Assembly (NCBI GenBank): GCA_037447655.1
Contig: JBBHKE010001790.1
Location: forward strand, 170,772 to 234,771
Length of the DNA: 64,000 bases
Direction of reading: 5' to 3'
DNA from: Zygnema cylindricum
Lineage: Eukaryota > Streptophyta > Zygnematophyceae > Zygnematales > Zygnemataceae
The notes under the pieces were generated by a model, which saw only the letters and a list, made by a program, of their open reading frames with translations, ran no database searches and was not told where the DNA came from. Position 1 is the stretch's first letter, and each line of letters starts with the position of its first letter. A program made the position numbers and the translations under genes. Of this stretch, positions 11,938 through 19,404 are shown piece after piece.

Positions 11938-12046
11938 GGTACTTACGGTCTCTGCTATTCATTTCAATATATGGTTCCTGATAATAGTATCCCCAAGAGG
12001 GAGATATGGCCGCCATGGCCATCAAGAGCGTCAGTACGGCCGCCAT
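119..12046 (-). CDS. LRR receptor-type protein, 5 exons seen, 3' part beyond left edge
   Basis: Gene-level entry. Splicing 12046-11947, 10919-10817, 6346-6278, 5603-5532 and 190-119 keeps one open frame: a secretion signal, a short Cys-containing N-terminal cap ending CYDGGRVQE, then three consecutive LRRs of 23-24 residues with the plant-type LxGxIPxxIGxLxxL pattern. Phases agree at every junction (1, 2, 2, 2, 2). Known plant LRR receptor kinases and LRR receptor-like proteins have this layout, with single LRRs on 72-bp phase-2 exons. A cell-surface or secreted recognition protein is therefore likely. Whether a transmembrane segment and kinase follow cannot be seen, because the gene continues left of position 1. 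Introns are about 1.0, 4.5, 0.7 and 5.3 kb; additional exons inside the long introns cannot be excluded, but the frame joins without them. No stop codon interrupts the five exons. Confidence 0.8.
697..1085 (-). repeat. 3' LTR of the intronic Copia element
   Basis: On the minus strand it reads TGGAGTACGATTCG...GATCCTATCA, with TG/CA ends. It aligns along its length, with many substitutions, to 4889-5273; shared blocks include CACAAAACTAAACCTGCCAC and CATCAACATACATACTC. Confidence 0.7.
1452..1703 (-). pseudogene. Copia RNase H remnant
   Basis: The minus-strand frame contains QTVALSSIKAEYMAW, matching the Copia RNase H signature (QxxVALSSTEAEYxA). The frame ends shortly after and lacks the rest of the domain. 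Confidence 0.7.
2180..2345 (-). pseudogene. Copia reverse transcriptase remnant
   Basis: A minus-strand translation gives LDFGVYVKDIG followed by VTFLVHIDYFIMTSK, recognisable as the Copia YVDD strand. The two catalytic aspartates read I-D-Y instead of V-D-D, so the enzyme is dead. The frame is short and interrupted. Limits are approximate. Confidence 0.5.
3400..3820 (-). pseudogene. Copia gag zinc-knuckle and protease remnant
   Basis: One minus-strand frame gives LLGKWGHTNPHCL, the second half of a CCHC knuckle (CxxCGxxGHxxxxC) with the first Cys pair lost, followed by a Gly-rich stretch. Downstream, VIHSAASDHV corresponds to the retroviral-type protease site (DSGASxHM) with the catalytic Asp replaced by His. 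Limits are approximate. Confidence 0.5.
4889..5273 (-). repeat. 5' LTR of the intronic Copia element
   Basis: Partner of 697-1085. Just inside it on the minus strand is ATTGGTAAAATG, a possible decayed initiator-tRNA primer site (canonical TGGTATCAGAGC). The 190-codon frame at 4488-5060 crosses the LTR boundary and is not a gene. Confidence 0.65.
5532..5603 (-). CDS. LRR gene exon 4: second LRR (72 bp)
   Basis: Exactly 72 bp between acceptor ATGTAG and donor GTAAGTCC, phase 2 in and out. It encodes WLSGTEVTGPLPDSICRLAI followed by LSV, a canonical LRR with LPDSI in place of IP..I. A second donor-like sequence (GTAAGTCC) recurs about 30 bases downstream on the minus strand in a short duplicated stretch, so alternative donor use is possible. 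Confidence 0.8.
6278..6346 (-). CDS. LRR gene exon 3: first LRR (69 bp)
   Basis: Acceptor GGGAACAG, donor GTGAGT, phase 2 on both sides. It encodes YLLAPMSGDIAPEIGNLTGL plus TT, an LRR one residue shorter than standard because the consensus Asn position is missing. The codon split with exon 2 gives Ile and with exon 4 gives Leu, both at consensus hydrophobic positions. That supports direct splicing of exons 2, 3 and 4. Confidence 0.8.
6380..10812 (+). repeat. Polypyrimidine (CTCTCC)n tract, LRR intron 2
   Basis: About 4.4 kb of nearly pure C/T on the plus strand with CTCCCT/CTCTCC units, interrupted by short words such as TTGCCGAC. On the LRR transcript it is a purine (GGAGAG) tract. Long open frames here (up to 910 codons of Ser/Pro/Leu) follow from the absence of A and G and are not genes. 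Confidence 0.95.
6504..7665 (+). repeat. Three tandem ~419-bp units inside the pyrimidine tract
   Basis: The landmark TCTCGCATTT and the following TCCCACTCTATCAGT recur at about 6521, 6941 and 7359 (spacing 420 and 418). Each unit continues through GTTCCACTC and the TTGCCGA words. Segmental duplication therefore acted on top of simple-repeat slippage. Confidence 0.8.
10817..10919 (-). CDS. LRR gene exon 2: N-terminal LRR cap
   Basis: Acceptor CCTCCCTCCAG, 103 bp (phase 1 in, phase 2 out), donor GTGAGAG. It is one of the few non-repetitive islands between the long pyrimidine and purine tracts. The product ends IECKSSIINCYDGGRVQE. The CxxxxxxCxxGGRVxxL spacing matches the end of the plant LRR N-terminal cap just before the first repeat. 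The usual Trp of this cap is absent, so the cap is atypical. The 5' part (ATLQVVASRMQGFPP) matches no motif I know. Confidence 0.75.
10925..11700 (+). repeat. Polypurine (GAGGGAGA)n tract, LRR intron 1
   Basis: About 0.8 kb of G/A-rich plus-strand sequence, with polarity opposite to the tract at 6.4-10.8 kb. On the LRR transcript it is pyrimidine-rich. Exon 2 is the island between the two. Confidence 0.9.
11771..11934 (+). repeat. Two (GA)n microsatellites
   Basis: Uninterrupted (AG)n at 11771-11794 and (GA)n at 11887-11934, separated by about 90 bases of non-repetitive sequence. Both lie in LRR intron 1 next to the exon 1 donor. Confidence 0.95.
11947..12046 (-). CDS. LRR gene exon 1: signal peptide
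   Basis: ATG at 12046 opens 33 codons plus one base, then the donor GTAAGT. The protein begins MAAVLTLLMAMAAISPSWG, a short hydrophobic stretch ending in small residues, as expected for a secretion signal, followed by a Tyr-rich segment (YYYQEPYIEMNSRD). An in-frame stop lies about 20 bases upstream, so the exon cannot extend far 5'. A TATAAA lies only 9 bases before this ATG. Either that match is fortuitous, or translation starts at one of the later in-frame ATGs (Met9, Met11). The exon is immediately followed on the transcript by a (GA/CT)n-rich intron. Confidence 0.7.
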
Positions 12047-12219
12047 GGCTTTATAGATGTCACGTCACGCTAGTCACGTCACCCTGCTCAGGAATATGGC
12101 GGAGGGTGAAATAATCGAAAAAAAGACAAAGAGTTAAAAGAGAGGAAGAGAGAAAGGAGATAAGAAGGTTGGGCGACTCAGAGACGAGGTACACGTGAGG
12201 GCGGCTTTTTTTATTTTTT

Positions 12220-12600
12220 CTTTCCTTTTTTTTGTTTTTTAGTTTGTACTTTTATTTTGTTTATTTTGTCTTTGCTGTTATTTGTCTCTTCGTTTTCTTA
12301 TTTTCGTCTTTGCCAGTTTTTCTATCCTGTAGACATGTTTTTATTTTTCTTGTCTTTTCATGTTCTCTACTCATGTTTTCGATTGACACGTGCAGGTTCC
12401 GTGAGGTCCGAGAACGATTATTCCAAGGTCTTTTCGATTGGTTGGCCGATTTATGGCCGTACGATTCCAATCTGAAACTGCCCAGTCATTCGTACGGCTT
12501 TGAAATGACGGCTGTCGGGCTCTGAGTGGTCGCAAGAAGTAAACGTTTTTCTTTGCCTTTCTTTCATTTTCTTCGTCACGTCGCCACGTTCAGTGCACAA
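12220..12600 (+). repeat. Dispersed repeat, copy 1 (partner near 37.0-37.3 kb)
   Basis: Shares an extended block with 37020-37335 in the same orientation, for example AAATGACGGCTGTCGGGCTC versus AAATGACGGTCATCGAGCTC, both followed by AAGTAAAC and TTTTTCGTT-like text and preceded by a long T-rich stretch. No coding capacity or termini identified. It lies upstream of LRR exon 1. Confidence 0.55.
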
Positions 12601-13307
12601 TCGGAAGGTACGGTACCGGTGTACTATCTCACTGTATGATATGTACGGTATGTACGGTACTGCCAAAAAAGTCGAAACCCCTCTCACGCTTTTCGACCGG
12701 CGGACACGTGATTAGTCGTACGGAGAATCTTCGCTAAAATAAAATTGACACTTCAAAGTTTCGGTTACATGCGCGCATCCAATAAGACGCCAAAAAAAAA
12801 GTTACATTGAAAGGCAAAGGATGACACCCATTTTTCGTACGGCAATATATTCTATCGTTGCGGTTTCAATTTCGTGGCAAAACGACAAAAACATCTTTGA
12901 CTTTGACACACGGGCACACCTCCTTACCGTCGCTCGTTACCGCCACAAACGACAAACTCATTTTTTTCGACAAGGAATCCTACAGTTTGTGACGTCATGT
13001 AAGCTTAGTTGTACACGTCACATGATCCTTCTATATAACAAAATCGATTATTATCGAATATAGTAGGAAAATCCAAGTACGGCCAACTCTCCGTACAGCT
13101 TGACAAGTCAAGGAACGTACGGTCTTTTACCACCTATTTTGGTCATTGTTGGATGACGTACGCCTGTAACATTCATGTTTGTCGTTTTCCGTACACGGTT
13201 CCCTATTCAAAACCCGACCATTCAGCAGAAAGGACAAAAAAATACATCCTTGCCAGCCCGGGCTCCAGGACTTCCGTACTTGGTCCGGTTGGGCTCATTG
13301 GGAGGCC
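12601..13307. other. Intergenic DNA upstream of the LRR gene
   Basis: Non-repetitive sequence rich in GTACGG words and CACGTG-type boxes. No gene or element termini recognised. It may include LRR promoter elements. Confidence 0.4.
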
Positions 13308-13315
13308 AGCCAAAC

Positions 13316-14145
13316 CATAGTTTAAAAAGTAGGCGTTTTTATGGTAAGCCTTTGGTAGGCGCACAAAACTTGGCTCAAAACTAGGCGTAGAGTAGGCATA
13401 GTGGCATACTGTATGTGGGTGTGTTGTGCACACTTTTGTACGAACGTACGAATCTGACGTATGATCATAGTACACCAGACGCCGCCGGACGAAACTTGTT
13501 ACCGAACTGACACGACGTAGGATGACATTCTGCGGGAAAGAAAACCCGGAATAAAAAAAAAAACGTGGACGGGCAACCAAACAAAATTTCTACCGTGAAT
13601 GACCCACGGGAAAAACAAAAAATGAGCGCGGTGGAGAGCGGTGAGAGTGCGATGAGAGAGAGAGTACGGAGAGTTCTAAGTTTTTTCGGAAAGGGCGAAA
13701 CCGCCAAAGTGTCTTTGCAGCCACCAACGGGTAGGTTTTGGTAATATTTTTGGCAGTGTAATATTTTTTTTTTATCGTCCCATACTGCCTGGTTGGTCAA
13801 TTTGAGGCTTTATTTAGTGTGGCCTTCAAAAATGCAGACGCTAATGTAACAGATAGTCCTATCGTAAGTTGTGGTATGGGCTTTTCATGTGATCTTCTTA
13901 GATCACTACTTTGATCAGCGACCGTCTGATCGTCCAAATCTGGCGGTTTAAATAAAAAATACCTCAAAACTCACAGAAAAAAAAAAAATTGTCCGAATGA
14001 GTTTCAAAATTTAGACATGACGTTTAATTCTCTATCGATCGATGTGCAACTCAACCCCGTTACTAGTTTCTTTAAGGTTATATTGTATGTTTTACATGCA
14101 ATAGGCATATTGTATGGGCCTACTTTCACCTACTTTTGAACTATG
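13316..14145 (+). mobile_element. 8-bp-TSD (hAT-like) element, CATAGTTCAAAAGTAGG family, long copy
   Basis: Ends CATAGTTTAAAAAGTAGG and CCTACTTTTGAACTATG are inverted repeats. The flanks AGCCAAAC (13308-13315 and 14146-14153) are a perfect 8-bp target duplication. The right 300 bases align with the family copy at 60723-61086 and, inverted, with 37408-37713. About 460 bp at roughly 13375-13835 have no counterpart in the short copies. An 8-bp duplication is typical of hAT elements; no transposase is visible. Confidence 0.85.
13622..13730 (+). CDS. Exon-like segment inside the long 8-bp-TSD element
   Basis: ATG at 13622 opens 36 codons ending at a good donor (ACGG then GTAGGT). The peptide starts MSAVESGESAMRERVRRVLS and continues FFGKGETAKVSLQPPT, basic and soluble-looking. 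It is either the first exon of the element's former transposase or a captured host exon. I do not recognise the family. It is absent from the shorter relatives. Confidence 0.35.
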
Positions 14146-14153
14146 AGCCAAAC

Positions 14154-14699
14154 CGTTTGAATGGAAACTGAAATCGATACTTGTGAATCAATCCTATCCG
14201 TTTGATCCTGCCGGTTAAACTAGGACGTTTCAACTAGATCAATGAAAGGAGGCCATATCAACGGCTAGTTAAACCGTCACCCGATCTTCCATGGAGAACT
14301 TGGGCGCGGTACCAAAATTATTATTTTAGGGGAAAACTCCGTAAAGCATAAAAGTGCGGTATTTTAATGGATTTCGTACTTTTGGGTAAAAATTTCAGTT
14401 TTTCTTTTTTCCATCTCCGTCACTTTCTCTCTCGGAAATCACAATCAAGATTTCTTGAATCATAATCACATGTCATAGGAGATGCCGGCCTATACAACTG
14501 TTCAATCCACCACTTCTTTTTTTGCCTTTCCAATTCCACATAGGAGAGATGCATATCTCTCTCGCAGATGGCACCACTACGTGATGTGCCTACAACAAAC
14601 ACTAGTTAAATACGCGTTACGCAATTCCCTCATCGCCAATGAACAAATCGCATTTGCCTAGGCTATGTAAGCTTTCTGTATTAAGATCTTGGAAGCCCC
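14154..14699. other. No gene recognised
   Basis: Unassigned sequence between the 8-bp-TSD element and the gypsy fragment. It includes a short match to the start of small-subunit rRNA (about 14198-14214) that does not extend. Confidence 0.4.
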
Positions 14700-15420
14700 T
14701 TCGTGGAAATTTTGTTTGAGTCTCACCAAGGCGGACCATGAACTACTAACTGACACCGTTACCCATCACCGAGAAGCATTTGCCTTTTCCATGAATCACC
14801 TCGAAAGTCATTCTACTTATTAAATTTCAATCGATCTTAGAGACGACCGACCTATATTTAAGACGAAAGACCAACTCTCTGAAATAAAATGGGAGATGGT
14901 AGATAAAAGATGCCCTCAATTGGAAGAAGTTGAACTAATCTTTCTATCGAACTCCACTTTTGCCGCTCCCACCGTCATGCACAGGAATAAATGTTCCAAA
15001 GTAATTAAACTGAACCAAAAATGTGTAGGGATAACCGAGAGCTTAATGCTCGAACAGTCGAAGATCGCCACCCTATGCCACAAGCGGAGGAAGTATTCGA
15101 CCTTGTGGGTGGTGCGAAGTTTTGTAACATCCTTGACTTACGTTAACGGTTTAACCATATCGAGATCGAAGAAAAAAATAGGCACAAAAATTCTTTTCGG
15201 GGTAGTGAAGACCAATGGGAAAGAGCTATCATGACATTCGATCTCAAGAACACACCTGTCATGTTTTAAAAATTCATGGACTAGTTAATGGGTGGATATA
15301 AATTTGCTTGGTGTGACATCTTTAATTTGATAATTGCTTCCACAACTGTGGAAGAGCATACCCGCCACATTGAGTGGGTTCTAACTAAATTAAAGAAAGT
15401 CGAGCTGAAAATTCATCCAG
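14700..15420 (+). pseudogene. Ty3/gypsy reverse transcriptase fragment
   Basis: Three-frame reading recovers the N-terminal gypsy RT: HREAFAFSMNHL, then EMVDKRCPQLEEVELIF and STFAAPTVM, then a shifted frame with FDLVGGAKFCNILDLRNGF (motif A, catalytic Asp present) and a last part resembling TFDLKNTPVMF and EEHTRHIEWVLTKLK. Several stops and frameshifts, no LTRs, and an abrupt end near 15420 where Copia sequence begins. A dead fragment. Confidence 0.7.
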
Positions 15421-15454
15421 CCAATTAAAACTCACAAAAGTTGAATTAAAACAA

Positions 15455-16872
15455 TCCCAGATACCACAATCGAGCGCTAGAAGGCCAAATAAGTGGCAAA
15501 GGGATTTACACAAAAGGAGTGAATTGACAACGAGGAAACCTTTGCCCCGGTCGTCAGATTTCCCTCTGTTTGCATACTTCTCAATCTGGCAGCAACGGAA
15601 GACATGGAGGTGCACTAGATGGACATCAAGACAGCCTTCTTGCATGGAGAATTGGAAGAGGAAATCTTCATGCGACAACCCGAAGGATTTGTGGAGGAAG
15701 GAGGAAGAGTAAAGTATGCCGGCTAATTAAATCTCTTTGTGGTTTGAAACAAGCGCCTCGATAATGGAATTAGAAGCTTGATGAGTTTCTTACCGGTGTG
15801 GGATATATCCGGATCAGCTCAGATCACTCAATCTATGTTTTTGAAGATGAGGAAGATTTTATATTTATTGCAATTTATGTTGATGATTTGCTTGTTTTAA
15901 GTAAATCAATGGAAAAAATTTATAAATTGAAAACAGATCTTAAGGGGAGATTTGAAATGAAGGATATGGGGGAAGCAAAATATATTTTGGTAATTCAAGT
16001 AGAAAGAGACCGAAAATGAAAGATTATAAAATTGACTCAAAAAAAAAAACAATAGGGAACATGCTTGAAAATTTTCAGATGGATAAAGCTAATAGTTGTA
16101 CAACTCCGATAGAGTTAAAGAAGGGAAGTGAGGGGAGTGAGGAAGAAGGAGTCATAGTCTTAGACGAGGAATTATTTCCTGATGAACAGAAGTTCATGCA
16201 GACTATTCCTTACAGGCTATTAGTGGGAAGTCTAATCTATTTTATGAATTCTACCCGGCCAGAATTAGCTGCAGCTGTAGGAGTGCTGAGTAGAAGTCTA
16301 AATGCTCCCACTAAGAGGGATTGGGAGGCAGCTAAGAGAGTCCTTAGATATTTGATAGGAACTAGGGATCTATGGTCGCATTTGGGTGGGGAGAATACTG
16401 ACATCACTACTTGGAGTGATGTCAGTTATGGTGATGCTCTAATGAGGAGATGTACTTCTGGATATGTATTATATGTGGGTGATGGGGCTTGCTGTTGGAG
16501 TAGCAAACAGCAAAAATTTATTGCTCAGTCTACCATGGAGGCTGAGTATATGGCCTCTTGTTCTGCTGTAAAGAATTGATGTGGGTCAAGTCTTTGCTTG
16601 GTGAGCTTGGTCACTTTAAGAGTGGTGTGCAAAAATTTTTTTGTGATAATCAGGCAGCAATTGCTATTTCTACCAATCTTAAACATCATTTTAAAGCCAA
16701 ACACATGGACATTAGACTCAACTTTGTTAGAGAGAAAGTAGAAAACAAAATAATCAGTCTAGAGTACCGACCATATAGTGAGATGGTAGCAGATATGATG
16801 ACCAAACCTGTGCCTTCCCCTAAGCTAAATTTCTGCAAGGAGAAGTGTGGTATGAAATTAAATATTGACTAG
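15455..16872 (+). pseudogene. Copia pol fragment: RT and RNase H
   Basis: Begins at the RT N-terminus (VAKGFTQKE), with a stop in place of Gly just after it. Next comes EETFAPVVRF, then a TAG where Copia has Gln before MDIKTAFLHGELEEEIF. After a frameshift: RLIKSLCGLKQAPR. The intact catalytic strand IAIYVDDLLVLSK is at about 15865-15905. RNase H follows: QQKFIAQSTMEAEYMASCSA, CDNQAAIAIS and the terminal DMMTKPVPSPKL, in frames 16016-16579 and 16558-16872. Gag, protease and integrase are missing. The 3' end is followed directly by a purine tract and LTR, so this is the 3' half of an element related to the LTRs at 19.4-20.6 and 27.9-29.0 kb. Confidence 0.85.
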
Positions 16873-16885
16873 AAAATAAGAGGAG
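16872..16885 (+). other. Polypurine tract of Copia element
   Basis: AGAAAATAAGAGGAG immediately 5' of the LTR's TG, in the position and composition expected for plus-strand priming. Confidence 0.7.
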
Positions 16886-17951
16886 TGTAGAAATTAATGG
16901 TCCGTTTTTACGTATTTTCTAGGTCTAAATAGAAATATAGAAAGATACCGAGGCAGTCTATCTCTAACTTCTCTCTCCCACTCTCAAACTTGTCTCAGTC
17001 ACTGAGAAATTGGAGAGGAAGTTAGAGCCATGGATACCTAGGCTCTCTAGAGGTTTACGAGAAATATATTAGTTTATTTACCGTTGGGAGTTTATTTACT
17101 AAAATGGTATATGCTTCATCCAGGATTTGATCCTGGTACCTTCTTGATGGTGAACAGCCGGTAGCCGGTAACCTTATCCGTTAAGTCTAGAACTAGTGAT
17201 ACATACTATATGGTTTGATATTTAATTAAACATTACCACGTAGGATAATTCATTTAACCGAAACAGTTTACGGGATACATAGATCCAGGAATGTAAAAGT
17301 ACGAATCAAAGTACGGACAAGAATTATGTACCGCGCATTTGTTTCAATAGCGAAACGAATACCGCGCAGGTATTTATTACGGCTACGATTAAATGTGCAT
17401 TTAATCAAACGGCTGGAATGAATGCCGAGATCGCGGAAGTGGATTTCGGCGGTTTTTGGTCATGGCCACATCAGATGACACATGGCAAAAAAACATTGGA
17501 TCGCGGCATCTCTGAGGATTAAGGGAGCATATCCGGATATACCACGTGTCGACATTAAGGGCATGTCGTACAGTGTCCGTACAGAAAGTACACCGGCAGC
17601 TGTACTTTTGTGTACGCAAGTATAATATGATTGGCTCTGTACATCAGTAGATAGAGTCTGTGAGAGAGATATGACCTAGAAAAATTAGTAGATAGGACCC
17701 TCTCTCCCAAAGAGCTTCAGTACAAAAGGTCAACTTTGACCCTCCCTAACTTAGTGTTCGAAGGAGCAAATTGAGAGATTCTTTTTGATATCGACTCAGG
17801 GGAGTCTTCCCTTCACAGCGGTGAAGGTGATCAAAGTTTTTGTCTGTCAGGGTGACAGTTGTTCTTGCTAAAACACAAAAAGGTCAGGGTTATCCTATAG
17901 GCTTCTTCGAAGCTGTCCATTCTGAGGACTTATTGAGGTCTCAAAGTTTCA
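16886..17951 (+). repeat. Copia 3' LTR (family member 1)
   Basis: Starts TGTAGAAATT and ends AAGTTTCA. It aligns collinearly with the LTRs at 19385-20593 (inverted) and 27883-29025: ACGTATTTTCTAGGTCT near the start, CGTACAGAAAGTAC in the middle, GACTCAGGGGAGTC near the end. 1066 bp, shorter than its relatives through small deletions. Confidence 0.8.
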
Positions 17952-17953
17952 AA

Positions 17954-18370
17954 ACCGCGGTTACGCCAAGGCAAAGGCGTTTGCCCCAAGCATTTTGGGA
18001 GCACTTTTCCGGCTTTGTGCCATAGAGGAAGCTTTAAATCGTTGCTAAAGACAGCATTGGAGCCTTACGGCCGCACATTTGCACTTTTTTACCTAGTAGG
18101 GGGAGGAGTCCCTCACTACTGGGAGGGCGTTTGCCCCCAAGCCAGTCATTTTGGAAAAGTAAGACCGCGGTTACGCCAAGGCAAAGGCTTTTGTCCTAAG
18201 CATTTAGGGAGCACTTTTCAGGCTTTGTGCCATAGAGGAAGCTATAAATCAGCGCTAAGGCCACCATTGAAGCCTTGTAGGCCGCACATTTGCACTTTTT
18301 GACCTAGTATGGAGAGGAATCCCTCACTACTGGGAGGGCGTTTGCCCTAAGCCGGTCATTTGGAACAAGT
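17954..18370 (+). repeat. Two tandem ~210-bp units
   Basis: ACCGCGGTTACGCCAAGGCA begins units at 17954 and 18164 (spacing 210). Each contains GCGTTTGCC and CCAAGC words similar to the 91-bp satellite farther right, suggesting shared ancestry. Confidence 0.8.
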
Positions 18371-18700
18371 ACCGGAATCTGTGTACGCTGTGTGGAAAAA
18401 GCTTTCAAATTTTGGCTAAGTATTCGAATCTGTGTACGCCGAGTTGAAAAGCTTCCAAATTTTGGCTAAGTACTAGAATCCATGTTTGCCGAGTTGAAAA
18501 AGTTTGGAAAATTTGGCTAAGTACCAGAATCTGTGTACGCCGAGTTGAAAAAGCTTCCAAATTTTGGCTAAGTACCGGATCCCTTGTACGCCTAGTTGAA
18601 AACTTGGAAAATTTGGCCGAGTTCTGGAAATTACAGTGGTTTTTTATCGAGTCACGTGTACGCCAAGTCAAAAACGTTGAAATTTTGGCTTAGTGTTCTA
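18367..18700 (+). repeat. ~51-bp tandem repeat, about six units
   Basis: Units have the form AAGTACCGGAATCTGTGTAC, then GCCGAGTTGAAAA and AATTTTGGCT, at 18367, 18418 and onward about every 51 bases, becoming degenerate after the fourth unit. Confidence 0.8.
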
Positions 18701-19236
18701 TCTTTTTTTTGACATGTCAATTTGCGGTCCGACACACATTCGACCTTTTTCATAAGGTGTGGGAGGAAGGGAGAAGGAAAAAAAAAGTGATGGAAAGCGT
18801 TTGCCCCAAGCTTGGAAAGCGTTTGCTTCAAGTGAGGAAAGCGTGTGTTTCAAGGATTGAAGGCATCTGCCCCAAGGTCCCTTTCGGGATCTTGGCCCCC
18901 TTCTCCGTTATAAAGTTGCACCCCCCGCCATCACTTTCCCTCTTCGCGCTCTATGGCCCTGGAGAATTTGGCATTGCGCTCCGGTTGTTGGCTCCCACTC
19001 AAATGTTCACACCACTTTTGGATGCTCATACTTGAGCATGCAGTATCCCGTCGTGCGCTTTCATCGAAAGGTTTTCAACTTGTCTTGCTTGCGTCCGCGC
19101 GATTTTTCATCACTTGCTATGGGCGATAGAGGAGCTTGGGGCTTTCCCAACGTGCCTCGGTCGTGCATACCGTCTAAACGTTTTGGTCCGACCTAGGATC
19201 TCGGACAATTATGACAAACAGTTTTGGAGTTTGTGC
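18700..19236. other. Unassigned sequence between tandem repeats and Copia 5' end
   Basis: Contains a few more GCGTTTGCCCCAAGC-like words (18,797-18,880). The part next to the Copia gag start (19040-19236) has no recognisable gag continuation; the element is truncated here. Confidence 0.4.
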
Positions 19237-19404
19237 TTATACACCATATGAATACCTAAGTGGAAGCATCTTCCCAAACTTATGCCATAAGTGTTTCTCA
19301 AAAAGCAATCCCGCCATTGTAAACTCCCAATAGGTGAAGTCTGTTCCATCGAACATAGGCACCCTAGATGGTGGGCCCATAACCTGAAACTCTGAGACCT
19401 CCAT
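19237..19404 (-). pseudogene. Copia gag N-terminus, truncated
   Basis: ATG at 19404 opens 55 codons containing FDGTDFTYWEFTMAGLLFEK, the typical Copia Gag start (F-x-G-x-x-[FY]-x-x-W-x-x-x-M). A stop at 19237-19239 follows and no further gag, protease or pol is attached. The frame begins inside the LTR and runs through the primer-binding site. Later in-frame ATGs (one inside the primer site, one at the next Met before FDG) are alternative starts. Confidence 0.7.
19372..19384 (-). other. Copia primer-binding site (half initiator-tRNA type)
   Basis: On the minus strand GGTTATGGGCCCA abuts the LTR end (TTTCA). It is complementary to the anticodon stem-loop of eukaryotic initiator tRNA-Met, not to its 3' end. 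From memory, Drosophila copia has the same start to its primer site and is primed by a cleaved 5' tRNA half. Confidence 0.75.

Noticed and set aside
11797-12114. 105-codon plus-strand ORF over the (GA)n tract
   Set aside because: It is antisense to LRR exon 1 and its repeat intron. Splice signals and the signal peptide support the minus strand.
14198-14214. Small-subunit rRNA start (TTTGATCCTGCCGGTTAAAC-like)
   Set aside because: Similarity covers fewer than 20 bases and does not continue into rRNA sequence.
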